Of a stretch of 64,000 bases of DNA, positions 18,057 through 27,795 are shown piece by piece (position 1 is the first letter of the stretch; each line of letters opens with the position of its first letter). Under the pieces are notes generated by a model. That model worked only from the letters and a program-made list of their open reading frames with translations, was not told where the DNA came from and ran no database searches. Made by a program: the position numbers and the translations under genes. This stretch comes from Leptospiraceae bacterium. GTDB lineage: Bacteria; Spirochaetota; Leptospiria; Leptospirales; Leptonemataceae. The stretch covers positions 173,340-237,339 of the forward strand of contig BPKM01000004.1 of the NCBI GenBank assembly GCA_026005135.1, in the 5' to 3' direction.

Positions 18057-19571
18057 TTATTCTGCTAATTCAACATAAAAAACTTTTATTCTTGCGCTTC
18101 TAGCTTCGTCTGTTCCCAGAATATACGTATCTGCTCGATTAAAATTTATCCAGCGAGATTGTTTTGGTGGAATCTTAATATATGCGGTTTTAGTTACATT
18201 ACTATCTATTTCTGTTCCACTGGCTGCATAATAAGAGACTTCAAATTGTAAATCTTTAATTGGTATAGGACAATTATTTTTAACTAAAATTCTATAATGT
18301 ATCCACATATAAGCATCAACAACCCAATTAAATTTTTGAATTTCTACGAATTTTTTTGGATCTTCTCTACATGCTAATTTTTCTTCTTCTAATATTTCTT
18401 CTGGTGTTTTCCTATAGACTGTATAATTAAAATTAATTGGTTCTTCTTCTTCGAATACCAGAGATACATTTAAATTATTATCTCCATATTTTAATGGAAA
18501 ATAGATTTTATTTGTTTTTTCTATGTTTATTGGATATTCTTTATTATTTATAAGAATTTTACCCGGTTTATAAGAGAAAATTTTAAATTCTACTTGTTTT
18601 TCTTTTGTTTTTCCCGCTGCATCTTTTATTTGTTCTATATTTGTCTCTAATTGATAGAAATTACGATAAATTTCAATTTTTTTCTCTTCATATAGATCAT
18701 TATCAACATAAAATTTTAAATTAATTTTATTATTTTTTAAACCTAATGGATATCTTATGGTTTTTAGACTACCTTGTTCCAGTTCATATTCTTGATCATT
18801 AATTAATAATTTTAACGGTTTTAAACCCAGAATAGTAAATTTTATTTCTTCTTCATTAGTATTACCATTTTCATCTTTTATTTCCTCTATATTTGTAGAA
18901 AATTCATAGGGTTTTACTTTATATTTTAAAGTTTCTTCTTTTTCGTTTTTATCTTCATCTTGAAGTTTTAAATAATATTTTAAAACATTTTTTCCAAAAT
19001 CTAACTGATATTCAATTGTATTAGGACCTGTTTTAATCTGATAAGTCTTATCATTGATTGTTAAAATGCCATCTTTTTTACAATTTATATGAAATTTAAT
19101 TTTTCGATCAGCTTTTTCTAATTCTTCATAATCATTATAACCACCATAAGGTTCAACATAGAACTCTTTACAATTAGCTAATTTTTCTTTTATATATGGC
19201 TCTATTTTTGTTAATATATTTATAAAAATCAAAATTCCTCCATATCCAATTAGAATACCATTTAATATTTTTTTCTTTGTAAGGGTGATTTCTCCATCAT
19301 CCCATTTTGTTATAAATAGATTTTTATTATCTTTAAATTTCCCCTTATAAATTCTATAAACATCATATAAAAACCAACCTATTACAAAATAAAAAAACCA
19401 TTTTAGAGCTGGATCTAAAGGAAATATAGAACACATTAACATCAAAATTAAAAATAAAATCCCAGATATATATTTCCCCGCATAAATTCTATGTGCACCA
19501 ATCAAAGCCCATAACAATGCCATTTTTTTCGTTTTTGATGAAACATTATTTTCTAATTCTTTTGTTTCCAT
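18057..19571 (-). CDS. TM2-domain membrane protein with large soluble region
   Basis: 504 residues from the ATG at 19571 (GGAGG upstream). Residues 15-85 form a TM2 module: 'LLWALIGAHRIYAGKYISGIL' region, a second helix, and 'FLYDVYRIYKGKF'. A further helix follows near residue 110. The remainder is soluble and beta-rich with three related segments: a recurring 'YxLEx..NTNIEEIKD..G.T.E..IKF' pattern and a lysine-rich 'LLINDQEYELEQG' / 'ILINNKEYPI' pair. This suggests tandem Ig-like repeats ahead of a final domain with a Trp-rich 'QSRWINFNRADTY'. Function unknown; it heads the operon with the ankyrin lipoprotein. Confidence 0.75.
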   Translation of the reverse strand: METKELENNVSSKTKKMALLWALIGAHRIYAGKYISGILFLILMLMCSIFPLDPALKWFFYFVIGWFLYDVYRIYKGKFKDNKNLFITKWDDGEITLTKKKILNGILIGYGGILIFINILTKIEPYIKEKLANCKEFYVEPYGGYNDYEELEKADRKIKFHINCKKDGILTINDKTYQIKTGPNTIEYQLDFGKNVLKYYLKLQDEDKNEKEETLKYKVKPYEFSTNIEEIKDENGNTNEEEIKFTILGLKPLKLLINDQEYELEQGSLKTIRYPLGLKNNKINLKFYVDNDLYEEKKIEIYRNFYQLETNIEQIKDAAGKTKEKQVEFKIFSYKPGKILINNKEYPINIEKTNKIYFPLKYGDNNLNVSLVFEEEEPINFNYTVYRKTPEEILEEEKLACREDPKKFVEIQKFNWVVDAYMWIHYRILVKNNCPIPIKDLQFEVSYYAASGTEIDSNVTKTAYIKIPPKQSRWINFNRADTYILGTDEARSARIKVFYVELAE

Positions 19572-19756
19572 ATAAACCTCCATTCCAATTTTGATTAAAT
19601 TATATGTGTGTATCTTTATAGATAGGTTTCAAAATTTTTTATGAATATTGTTAATTTTTTCTCTTACGAATAAAAAAATGAATTGATTTTTATGTATAAA
19701 TTTATACTTATGTGTTTAAAATATAAATAATTAAAAAATTAATATAGGAAGAGTGT

Positions 19757-21181
19757 ATGAAGTTAACAAAGAAAGGTTTATGGAATTCCCCCCAAGAAAT
19801 ATTTCAAAAATTAAAAGAAATTGAACAAAATGATATTAAATGGAATAGTGGTAAAGTATTTGGTTATGTTTTTGATCCGGGTAAAGTCTATAGAAATATT
19901 AGTGAAAAAGCCTTAATCCAATATTATCATAAAAGTGGACTTGATTTTACGGTTTATCCAAGTTTATTATACTTAGAAAAGGAAATTGTAGATTTTGCCA
20001 TTCAACATTTAAATGGAGATAAAAATTGTTGTGGTAATTTAACCAGTGGAGGAACAGAAAGTATATTACTTGCTGTTAAAACAGCTAAAGATTATGTTTT
20101 AAATCATAATCCCAGTATAAAAAAACCAGAAATATTATTACCTATTACTGCACATGCTGCTTTCCACAAAGCTGCTCAATATTTTAATTTAAATATAAAA
20201 TTTATTAAAATTACAAAAGATTTTAAAGTGGATTTAAACGATTTAGAAAAGAAAATTTCTAAGAATACTATTTTAATCGTAGGTTCTGCTCCATCTTATA
20301 CGTATGGTGTTATTGATCCAATTGAGAAGATGGCTTCTATTGCAAAAAAACATAATATTTTATTTCATGTTGATGCCTGTATGGGAGGATTTATTTTACC
20401 ATTCTTTCGAAAAATTAAGATACCTATTCCTGCTTTTGATTTTTCTATTGATGGTGTTACGTCTATTTCAATGGACTTCCATAAATATGCTTATGTACCT
20501 AAGGGTGCCTCTGTAATTTTATATAGAAATAAGGAATTAAGGAAATATCAAATTTTTAGCTGTTCTAATTGGATTGGTTATACAATGATTAATCCAACAA
20601 TACAGAGTACAAAAAGTGGTGGTCCATTAGCTGCCACTTATGCAACTTTATTAGCTATAGGAGAAGATGGCTACTTGAAATTTGCAAAAGAGAAATGGAA
20701 TGCAATTTTAAAAATTCAAAATTTTATAAAGAATCATAAAGATTTAAAACTTGTAATAGAAAGTTATACTCCTTTAATTGCTTTTACATCTGATACTGTA
20801 AATGTATTTCATATTATTGATGAAATGAATTTAATGGGATGGTATATTCAACCTGTTCTATCGCATGGAAATATAAAAGAATCAATTCATTTATCTATTA
20901 ATTATTCTAATGTATCTAAAATTGATAAATTTTTAAAAGATTTAAATAAAGCAGTCGAAAATGCCAGAAAACTTCCCTCTGGTATTCTACTGGAAAAACT
21001 AAAACCTTATTTAAATCAAATTGATAATCCAGAAATAATTTACAAAATTTTCGAAGAAATTAATCTAAAACCAGGAAATATCCCTAAGCGATTTGCTCCT
21101 TTAAATGAAGTTTTAAATATTTTAAAACCAGAATTACGTGAAAAAATCATATTAGAGTTTACAAATTTAACCTATCCATAA
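19757..21181 (+). CDS. PLP-dependent decarboxylase/lyase, sphingosine-phosphate-lyase-like
   Basis: 474 residues of the group II decarboxylase / S1P lyase fold. Landmarks are 'GNLTSGGTESILLAVKTAKD' (cofactor phosphate loop), 'LFHVDACMGGFILP' (Asp that contacts the PLP ring) and 'ISMDFHKYAYVPKGAS' (HK, the Schiff-base lysine). This arrangement matches bacterial S1P-lyase-like and amino-acid decarboxylase members. The substrate is uncertain: a sphingoid phosphate, or an amino acid such as glutamate or tyrosine. The immediately downstream GltS-like carrier (20 bases from stop to start) makes an amino-acid substrate plausible. The ribosome site is GGAAGAG. Confidence 0.85.
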   Translation: MKLTKKGLWNSPQEIFQKLKEIEQNDIKWNSGKVFGYVFDPGKVYRNISEKALIQYYHKSGLDFTVYPSLLYLEKEIVDFAIQHLNGDKNCCGNLTSGGTESILLAVKTAKDYVLNHNPSIKKPEILLPITAHAAFHKAAQYFNLNIKFIKITKDFKVDLNDLEKKISKNTILIVGSAPSYTYGVIDPIEKMASIAKKHNILFHVDACMGGFILPFFRKIKIPIPAFDFSIDGVTSISMDFHKYAYVPKGASVILYRNKELRKYQIFSCSNWIGYTMINPTIQSTKSGGPLAATYATLLAIGEDGYLKFAKEKWNAILKIQNFIKNHKDLKLVIESYTPLIAFTSDTVNVFHIIDEMNLMGWYIQPVLSHGNIKESIHLSINYSNVSKIDKFLKDLNKAVENARKLPSGILLEKLKPYLNQIDNPEIIYKIFEEINLKPGNIPKRFAPLNEVLNILKPELREKIILEFTNLTYP

Positions 21182-21201
21182 AAAAAATAATGGAGGTATA
21201 T

Positions 21202-22563
21202 ATGCCGTACCCTTTTGAAATTATATTAATTTTTTCATTCTTATCATTATTGCTTGTTATTGGTGTTTTCTTACGTTCTACAATAAGTTTAATACAAAAT
21301 TTTTTAATACCTTCTTCGATTATTGGCGGCATTCTTGGATTAATTTTATTAGAGTTATCAAAATCATATCATTTCTATTCTTACGAAAAAACAATATCTA
21401 TATTAGAAGCATTTGCTTATCATTTTTTTAATATTTCTTTTATCTCTATTGGATTAACCCCACCAGATAAAGTATCAGAAAAATTGAATCAACCTGTTTA
21501 TAAAGGTTCAATCTGGATGGCATTAATCCAGGGTATAACATTTCCATTACAAACATTTATTGGTGGTCTTATCGTTTTATTGTTTATTCAACTAAATTGG
21601 GATTTACATCCTACTTTCGGTTTTTTATTTCCCTTAGGTTTTAATGAAGGTCCTGGACAAGCACTATCTTTTGGCAAAGTATGGGAAGGTTTTGGCTTTT
21701 CCCATGCAACGACAATTGGTTTAACCTTTGCAACACTGGGTTATTTATTTTGTATTTTTGTTGGTGTTCCCTTAGCAAACTGGACAATTAACAAAGGTTA
21801 TATAACAAATATATCTAAACCTTCAGAAGAATTTATAAAAGGAATATATAAAAGTAAACAATATGAATATATTAAATATCCCCATACCATTCATAATAGT
21901 TCTCTTGAACCTTTAGCTTTTCAATTTGCTTTAGTAGGTATTGTATTATTATTAACTTACTTATTTATTATTTCCCTAAGTAACTTTTTACCACAAGATG
22001 TTTCTAAAATGCTATGGGGTTTTTTCTTTCTTTTTGGACTTGCTATAGCTGTTTTATTACGAAATATTTTAAAATGGTTTAATAAAGATTATTTAATCAA
22101 TTTATTTTTACAAAGAAAAATTACATCTTTTGCTATTGATTATTTAATTATTTCAACAATAGTTGCTATTCAAATTCAAATATTTGAAAAATATATTCTA
22201 CCCATTCTAATCATAGCATTTTTAGGAGGTTTTTTAACAACAATGATTATAATTTTTTTAGGTAAAAAACTAAAACATTATGCATGGGAAAGAATTTTTG
22301 CTATTTTTGGTACAGTTACGGGCACCACTTCTACTGGTTTATTATTGTTAAGAATTGTCGATCCAGAATTTAAAACGCCTATTGCGAAAGAAGTTGCCAT
22401 TATGAATCTATTTTCTGTTCCTATAATTGGTACTTTTACTATTCTTATTAATGGTTATTTTTGGTGGAAATTTTCTCTTTTAACAATGATAGGAATTTTT
22501 GGTGGTTTAATGTTAATTTTTCTTTTAGCAACGTTTTTTTATATAAAAAGATACCAACCTTAA
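21202..22563 (+). CDS. Sodium/glutamate symporter family protein (GltS-like)
   Basis: 453 residues from the ATG at 21202 (GGAGG upstream; the ATG at 21190 forms part of the ribosome site context). It has ten or more hydrophobic helices. GltS/ESS family marks include 'LIPSSIIGGILGLIL', 'PLGFNEGPGQALSFGKVW', 'TTIGLTFATLGYLFC' and, in the second half, 'GTVTGTTSTGLLLLRIVDP'. It should import an acidic amino acid with Na+, but substrate choice is inference. It is co-transcribed with the PLP decarboxylase, as in amino-acid decarboxylation modules. Confidence 0.85.
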   Translation: MPYPFEIILIFSFLSLLLVIGVFLRSTISLIQNFLIPSSIIGGILGLILLELSKSYHFYSYEKTISILEAFAYHFFNISFISIGLTPPDKVSEKLNQPVYKGSIWMALIQGITFPLQTFIGGLIVLLFIQLNWDLHPTFGFLFPLGFNEGPGQALSFGKVWEGFGFSHATTIGLTFATLGYLFCIFVGVPLANWTINKGYITNISKPSEEFIKGIYKSKQYEYIKYPHTIHNSSLEPLAFQFALVGIVLLLTYLFIISLSNFLPQDVSKMLWGFFFLFGLAIAVLLRNILKWFNKDYLINLFLQRKITSFAIDYLIISTIVAIQIQIFEKYILPILIIAFLGGFLTTMIIIFLGKKLKHYAWERIFAIFGTVTGTTSTGLLLLRIVDPEFKTPIAKEVAIMNLFSVPIIGTFTILINGYFWWKFSLLTMIGIFGGLMLIFLLATFFYIKRYQP

Positions 22564-22590
22564 AAAAAACCCGGCATAGCCGGGGCCGGT
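22562..22590. terminator. Bidirectional terminator between gltS-like gene and flagellin
   Basis: A GC-rich 6-base stem CCCGGC (22570-22575) / GCCGGG (22579-22584) stands out in AT-rich DNA. Eight A/T on the left give a T run for the minus-strand flagellin transcript, and TTTTT on the right serves the plus strand. Confidence 0.85.
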
Positions 22591-22592
22591 TT

Positions 22593-23438
22593 TTAGCGTA
22601 AGAGTCTCAATACTGTTTGAGGTCTTGCGCCGGCATGGGCAAGCATAGCGGCAGATGTTTCTGTTAGAATTTGTTTAGTTGTTAGATTTACAATTTCTTC
22701 AGCCATATCTGTATCGCGTATCCTGGATTCTGATGCCTGTACATTTTCGTAAGCAACCATCAAACCTTTTGCTGCATGTTCTAATCTATTATAGTAAGCA
22801 CCAAGATCTGCTCTTTGCTTCATCAATTTTTGTAGAGCTTTATCTGCAATTTCAATTGTATTGTTTGCACTGGATGGTGTAGAAATACTTATGATCTTAC
22901 CATTCGCATCTTTAAATCCAAGAGCCACAGCAGTCATCGTTCCTATAAAAGCCCTTTCTCTTTGATTTGCATTAGGTCCAATATGGAACCACATAGAACC
23001 TGTTCGAGATGTACGAGAAAATCTTCCCAATAAAAGATCAAACCGATTAAATTCAGCCTGAGATGCAATTCGATCAATTTCATCAACAAGTTGAGAAACC
23101 TCAACCTGTATCAGTTGCCTATCAGAGGGACTATAAATACCATTAGATGCCTGAATAGCCAGAACTCTTATCCGTTGTATAATATCAGACATTTGTTGTA
23201 GATAGCCTTCTGCGGTCTGTATAAAACTCATTCCATCTTCTGTATTCCGCTCTGCCTGCCGTAAGCCCTTTATTTGTGTCCTCATTTTTTCGGAAACTGC
23301 CAAACCCGATGGATCATCTCCGGCACGATTGATTCTCATGCCGGAAGATAATTTTTCCATGGATTTGTCAACTTCCCAAACATTGAATTTTAAAACGCGG
23401 TTTGCATTAACCGCGCTCATATTGTGGTTGATAATCAT
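22593..23438 (-). CDS. flaB: Flagellin, FlaB type
   Basis: 281 residues, the normal length for spirochaete FlaB core flagellins. The N-terminal helix '[22 protein letters not shown]' region and the C-terminal '[22 protein letters not shown]' are the D0/D1 coiled-coil ends. The middle '[18 protein letters not shown]' is typical of spirochaete FlaB. It lacks the variable D2/D3 domains. It assembles the core of the periplasmic flagellum. Compared with its neighbour it has a GC-richer, more consensus-like codon use (for example GCCGGCATG-type codons), suggesting selection for high expression or a different history. The ribosome site is AAGGAG. Confidence 0.95.
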   Translation of the reverse strand: MIINHNMSAVNANRVLKFNVWEVDKSMEKLSSGMRINRAGDDPSGLAVSEKMRTQIKGLRQAERNTEDGMSFIQTAEGYLQQMSDIIQRIRVLAIQASNGIYSPSDRQLIQVEVSQLVDEIDRIASQAEFNRFDLLLGRFSRTSRTGSMWFHIGPNANQRERAFIGTMTAVALGFKDANGKIISISTPSSANNTIEIADKALQKLMKQRADLGAYYNRLEHAAKGLMVAYENVQASESRIRDTDMAEEIVNLTTKQILTETSAAMLAHAGARPQTVLRLLR

Positions 23439-23468
23439 CCTTTTTCTCCTTGTCCGAGCTTACGATTT

Positions 23469-23485
23469 AGAGGATCATATCCTCT
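23469..23485 (-). promoter_or_regulatory. Hairpin in the leader of the first flagellin gene
   Basis: A 7-base perfect inverted repeat AGAGGAT / ATCCTCT with a 3-base loop, 31 bases upstream of the start codon. It could stabilise the abundant flagellin mRNA or affect translation. No T run follows, so it is not a terminator. Confidence 0.4.
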
Positions 23486-23567
23486 CCTCCATAGACACCG
23501 GCAAATCTATGAATAAGAGAATATGATTCTAATCCATAGGACACTCTTACGCTATTTATATATATTA

Positions 23568-24413
23568 TTACCGTAATAATTGTAATACAGATTGTGGTCT
23601 TACATTAGCCTGTGCAAGCATAGCGGTACCACTCTGTACAAGAATTTGATTTTTCGTAAAACTTACAGATGTTTCTGCCATATCTGCATCTCTTATTCTG
23701 GATTCTGATGCTTGAGTATTCTCATAAGCTATCATCAAACCTTTCGCTGCATGTTCTAAACGATTATAATAAGCACCAAGATCTGCTCTTTGTTTATTTA
23801 ATCTATCCAATGCAGCATCTATAATACCAATAGCATCATTAGCAAATTCTGCAGTAGACAAAGTAATTAAACCTCCATCAGCTCTTTTAAGTCTTAAAGC
23901 TAAGGCTGTCATAGTTTGTATATAAACCCTTTCTCTTTGATGTTGATTGGGACCAATATGAAACCACATAGAAGTAATTCGAGAACCTCTTGCAAACTGT
24001 CCCTGCAATATACTCATTTTATTAAATTCTGCTTGTGATGCAATTCTATCAACTTCATCAACTAACTGAGAAACTTCTACCTGAATCATCTGTCTATCTT
24101 CTGGTGTGTAGATACCATTAGAAGATTGGATTGCTAAAACACGTATTCTTTGCAAAACATCTGCAATTTCCTGTAAATAACCTTCTGCAGTCTGAATCAA
24201 ACTCATTCCATCTTCTGTATTTCTTTCTGCCTGTCTTAGACCATTGATCTGAGCTCTCATTTTTTCGGATACAGCAAGACCAGATGCATCATCTCCAGCT
24301 CTATTAATTCTTAAACCAGAAGAGAGCTTTTCCATATCTTTGGAAACTTCCCAGTTCTGAAATTTTAATACCCTATGCGAGTTAATCGCTGATAGGTTAT
24401 GGTTTATTATCAT
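23568..24413 (-). CDS. flaB: Flagellin, FlaB type (second copy)
   Basis: 281 residues, colinear with the neighbouring flagellin without gaps and about two-thirds identical by eye. The same D0/D1 ends are present ([19 protein letters not shown] and [11 protein letters not shown]) and the same '[17 protein letters not shown]'. It differs mainly in the central part and in the final 30 residues ([19 protein letters not shown]). The ribosome site is AAGGAGGAA. With 129 bases between the genes and no terminator seen, both may share a transcript as well as having separate starts. Leptospira carries several FlaB paralogues. Confidence 0.95.
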   Translation of the reverse strand: MIINHNLSAINSHRVLKFQNWEVSKDMEKLSSGLRINRAGDDASGLAVSEKMRAQINGLRQAERNTEDGMSLIQTAEGYLQEIADVLQRIRVLAIQSSNGIYTPEDRQMIQVEVSQLVDEVDRIASQAEFNKMSILQGQFARGSRITSMWFHIGPNQHQRERVYIQTMTALALRLKRADGGLITLSTAEFANDAIGIIDAALDRLNKQRADLGAYYNRLEHAAKGLMIAYENTQASESRIRDADMAETSVSFTKNQILVQSGTAMLAQANVRPQSVLQLLR

Positions 24414-24433
24414 TCGCTTCCTCCTTGAAAATT

Positions 24434-24454
24434 ATTGTCCAATCCCTGGACAAT
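24434..24454 (-). promoter_or_regulatory. Hairpin in the leader of the second flagellin gene
   Basis: An 8-base perfect inverted repeat ATTGTCCA / TGGACAAT around a 5-base loop, 20 bases upstream of the start. Like the hairpin before the other flagellin, it probably lies in the 5' untranslated region. No clear sigma-28 promoter (TAAA...GCCGATAA) was found; a GATAAT-like -10 is seen farther upstream. Confidence 0.4.
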
Positions 24455-24575
24455 GGGGCTACTGCTTAAAATTTATACTATTATCCCTATGTCGAACTTC
24501 GGAATTTTTTATTAGGAACTTTATAGGTTAACTAAAAAAAATCGGTATTTCCTGAAAAAAAGTTTAACATTTTTT

Positions 24576-25700
24576 TCAAGGTATAGCAAAAATTTCTGTG
24601 GGGTTTTGTTCTAAAGGAAGAATCTGGGTAAATAGATCACGTTGTATATTATAAATTCGTATTAATGGATATTGAGAGTTTTCTCCAATATATAAATTAC
24701 CATTTAAATATTCCAAACCAGCCGCAAAACCATTATTCTTATAGTTAATTATATTTTTTATAATATTTCCATTTAATGGATTAAATTTTATGATAGAAGT
24801 ACTAAAATCCGAATACTCAATTAAAGCAAAAGCCGAAGAACTATCTATAATAACAAAATCCAGTATATCTGCTTTTACATCGTATTCATTTAATAAGATT
24901 AAAGAAGTATTACTAACAGGACAAAAACCTTCTATTGCTCCATCAGTAGCAAAATTAAAACCAACATTTCCTGCATTTGCAACAAAAATACAATCTTCTC
25001 CAGTTATATTATAAATTTTTAATTTACTAATTGGATTTTTATATTGAAATATATATTGGTTTATAACTTGATCATTTTCAGGATCAATTTCAAGAAGAGA
25101 AGAATAATCTGTTACAGGAAATATTCTATATGGATCAGTCCTATCTAAGCGTTGTAATGCCACATAAATTTTATTATTAAATTTTATAATACCACTTGCT
25201 TCTGGTATTCCATCTGGTGTAAAATAAGCAACTGTATCTGTATAAGAACTAATATCAATTTTTTTGATTTCTAAACCAGTATCCCTATCGACAACAAGAA
25301 TATATGGTTTTTCATATAATGTTATATATGCTTTATTTTGGTATACTGCAATTCCATGAGGATTTGTTCCATTTCCCGTACTGAATTCTTTTATAGTTTG
25401 ATAAAAAAATTCCGGATCAAGTACCTGCACTGTATCCCGGTTTAATCGATTTAAAATATAGATTTTATTATCGAGATTAAATCCAGATGCATCGGAATGT
25501 ATAGGAGTATAATTAAACGATAAAAATCCCTGATCATTCAATGTATAAAATCTTCCAGAAGCACTAAAATCTGATGTTATGATACCTAATTGTCCTTTAT
25601 TTAGTAATAATGACAATAATAAATCTGGTCTTTTTATATCTTTGCAATAATTTATAACAAGAATTTTTAATATAATCATGTACTTTATAATTTTTTTCAT
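24576..25700 (-). CDS. Beta-propeller surface lipoprotein of the cobalamin operon (BtuG-like)
   Basis: 374 residues. The N-terminus (MKKIIKYMIILKILVINYC) ends in a Cys that may be lipidated, though the lipobox is poor. The rest is built of repeated blades of the YncE/NHL type, for example 'LDNKIYILNRLNRDTVQVLD', 'NPHGIAVYQNKAYITLYEK', 'SGIIKFNNKIYVALQRLD' and 'GLEYLNGNLYIGENS'. It is the last gene of the riboswitch operon, 15 bases after the TonB receptor. In Bacteroides, BtuG is a surface beta-propeller that caps BtuB and captures cobalamin; position and fold suggest the same role here, but direct homology is not established. Confidence 0.75.
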   Translation of the reverse strand: MKKIIKYMIILKILVINYCKDIKRPDLLLSLLLNKGQLGIITSDFSASGRFYTLNDQGFLSFNYTPIHSDASGFNLDNKIYILNRLNRDTVQVLDPEFFYQTIKEFSTGNGTNPHGIAVYQNKAYITLYEKPYILVVDRDTGLEIKKIDISSYTDTVAYFTPDGIPEASGIIKFNNKIYVALQRLDRTDPYRIFPVTDYSSLLEIDPENDQVINQYIFQYKNPISKLKIYNITGEDCIFVANAGNVGFNFATDGAIEGFCPVSNTSLILLNEYDVKADILDFVIIDSSSAFALIEYSDFSTSIIKFNPLNGNIIKNIINYKNNGFAAGLEYLNGNLYIGENSQYPLIRIYNIQRDLFTQILPLEQNPTEIFAIP

Positions 25701-25715
25701 GATGATTAACCTATC

Positions 25716-27767
25716 TTAAAAAAAATATTTTAATGCAATCTTATAATTTCTCCCTGGTAAAGGATAACCTATTATATCTTCGTACCATTTATTTTGTAAA
25801 TTCCTTATTTCTAAATAGAATAAAAAGTTTTTTTTCCATCTAAAATAAATATTAAAATTGTAAATCCATTTAGGAGGTTGATAAGAAAAATAATCATTTG
25901 ATTTATTTCTAAAATATGCCCCATAATAAAATATATCTAATCCGTATTCAAATTTTTTCTCAGGGAAAAGAATTATACTATTCTTAAAAGTATGAACTGG
26001 TATTAAAGGAATATAATTTTCTTTTTTATAAAAATTGTTCTCTAAAATTTCTTTTGCCTCCTGATAATTATAACCAGCACTATATTTGAACATATCCACA
26101 AATAAATATTTAAATGATATTTCAATGCCCTGAAAATAAGCTTTCTTTAAGTTTTCTGCTCTTAAAGAAAATTGAGAATTAGGAATAAACTGAATTAAAT
26201 CATAAACTTTTTTATTATAAATTCTTATATCGATAAAGAAATGATTCATAACATAATTTAAACCAATTTCTGTATTAAATGAAGTTTCTGGTTTTAATTT
26301 TAAATTAGGAACAATAGAACCTTTTTCTCCAAAAAGTTCTATAAATGCCGGTAAACGTTTTTCTTCTCTATAATTTAAAAATAATTTAAATTTATTAGAT
26401 TTATAATTAATGGGATTAAAAATCAGACTGTAAGAATCATTAATAAAATGGATTTTAGATTCATCCTTTTTTATTTCTTCGTAATTAAGAAATTGTTTTG
26501 TTTGTGTTTCTATAAAAAAATTATTTTTATATTCTTCGTAGCGAAATTCTGGGACAAATTCCAGAAAACCATCAAAAAAAATGAATTTATTACTAAAATG
26601 ATAACTATAATGAAACCGTTTTTTTTCTGGAATATCCTGTGTTTTATATCCAAAATTTGTATATTTATCTTCGGAAAAAAATTCTTCTTCGTATCCTAGC
26701 AGAAAATGGACTTTGTATATAAAATCCATATCTATAATAGGGAAAAATAATTCAGGTAATAAATGCACACCCTTATTATGTAAAAAAGCTTTACTACTAT
26801 TTGCTCCAAAAGATAATTCATTTTTGGAATCTTTAAAATTATTATTTATATAAGTATAATAAATACGTGATTTTAAACGAAAATTCTCTATAAATAATCC
26901 TTTTGTATCTGTAAATATTCCAGAAGTATTTCTTAGATGTTCTCTTTTTGTTTTATCTGTTTGACGCGTAATGGGACCAGGCACTCCATGAATACGATAA
27001 AATGTATCATTTAATACCTGTATTTTTGTTTGATGAATTTTTATATATCCATTTAAAAAAGAACTTGTTTTTTTATATTGTGCATTTTTTCTTATATCGT
27101 TATAATCATCTAAGGTATTAAAATATATTGTTCCATTATGATTGCGAAATTTATAATTTTGATCAGAAGTTTCTTTATAAACAGAAATATTCCAACCAGC
27201 ATAATAATTTTCTTTCTTATATTCGAGATTATCTTCGGATGAAATTTCTTTTTTTGAATATAATTTTTGATAAAAAATTCCACCACCAAATGTTTTATAA
27301 GAACCACCCTGAATATAAATTTGATTTTCTTTTTTTTCTAAATCTGGAATTAAGTTAATACTTCCACCAATAGAAGTTCCTGTTAATCCAGAAAGACTTC
27401 CATTTTTATCTATCTGAATTCTATCATAATTAAATATATGTAAATCGGAAAGATCAACTTCGCTATAAGAAGCAAAGTTTAATGGTATTCCATTTAGATA
27501 AATATTAACTTGTTTGGCATTACTTCCTCTAATGCGTACTAAAGAATAACTACCTTCTCCACCATATTTTTGTGAAATAATTCCAGCTTCTTTTTCCAAA
27601 AGTTTATCTAAGGTATATTGAAATTGTTTTTGTTGATCTAAATATATAATATCTTTTTGTTCATTAGAACTTTGATAATTTTTATCATGTTTTACAATAA
27701 TAACATATTCCTGAGAATACAAATTATACATTAAAAAAAAATATAGATATATTTTATAAAATTTCAT
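25716..27767 (-). CDS. TonB-dependent outer-membrane receptor, BtuB-like
   Basis: 683 residues with a signal peptide (ends NLYSQ), followed directly by the plug domain: 'LDKLLEKEAGIISQKYGGEGSYSLVRIRGSNAKQVNIYLNGIPLN', and 'SLSGLTGTSIGGSINLIPD'. The remainder is a 22-strand-type barrel with aromatic girdle patches, ending 'GRNYKIALKYFF' with the terminal Phe expected for barrel insertion. Size fits vitamin B12 receptors (BtuB about 600). Substrate is inferred from the upstream cobalamin riboswitch. No distinct ribosome site precedes the ATG, which lies 5 bases after a terminator-like hairpin. TonB/ExbBD and BtuCDF are not in the window. Confidence 0.9.
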   Translation of the reverse strand: MKFYKIYLYFFLMYNLYSQEYVIIVKHDKNYQSSNEQKDIIYLDQQKQFQYTLDKLLEKEAGIISQKYGGEGSYSLVRIRGSNAKQVNIYLNGIPLNFASYSEVDLSDLHIFNYDRIQIDKNGSLSGLTGTSIGGSINLIPDLEKKENQIYIQGGSYKTFGGGIFYQKLYSKKEISSEDNLEYKKENYYAGWNISVYKETSDQNYKFRNHNGTIYFNTLDDYNDIRKNAQYKKTSSFLNGYIKIHQTKIQVLNDTFYRIHGVPGPITRQTDKTKREHLRNTSGIFTDTKGLFIENFRLKSRIYYTYINNNFKDSKNELSFGANSSKAFLHNKGVHLLPELFFPIIDMDFIYKVHFLLGYEEEFFSEDKYTNFGYKTQDIPEKKRFHYSYHFSNKFIFFDGFLEFVPEFRYEEYKNNFFIETQTKQFLNYEEIKKDESKIHFINDSYSLIFNPINYKSNKFKLFLNYREEKRLPAFIELFGEKGSIVPNLKLKPETSFNTEIGLNYVMNHFFIDIRIYNKKVYDLIQFIPNSQFSLRAENLKKAYFQGIEISFKYLFVDMFKYSAGYNYQEAKEILENNFYKKENYIPLIPVHTFKNSIILFPEKKFEYGLDIFYYGAYFRNKSNDYFSYQPPKWIYNFNIYFRWKKNFLFYLEIRNLQNKWYEDIIGYPLPGRNYKIALKYFF

Positions 27768-27771
27768 TTAA

Positions 27772-27795
27772 TAAAAAACCAGTCAGATGACTGGT
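27772..27795 (-). terminator. Terminator-like hairpin inside the cobalamin operon
   Basis: Perfect 7-base stem ACCAGTC (27778-27784) / GACTGGT (27789-27795). On the minus strand it begins directly after the stop of the DUF6580-like gene and is followed by TTTTTT, just before the receptor's ATG. It could reduce read-through into the receptor and propeller genes or separate two units. Confidence 0.7.

Noticed and set aside
22562..22590. GC-rich palindrome as a repeat element
   Set aside because: It has T runs on both sides and sits between convergent genes, so a terminator explains it.
24414..24540. Sigma-28 flagellin promoter
   Set aside because: I searched by eye for TAAA and GCCGATAA spacing upstream of both flagellins and found no acceptable match.
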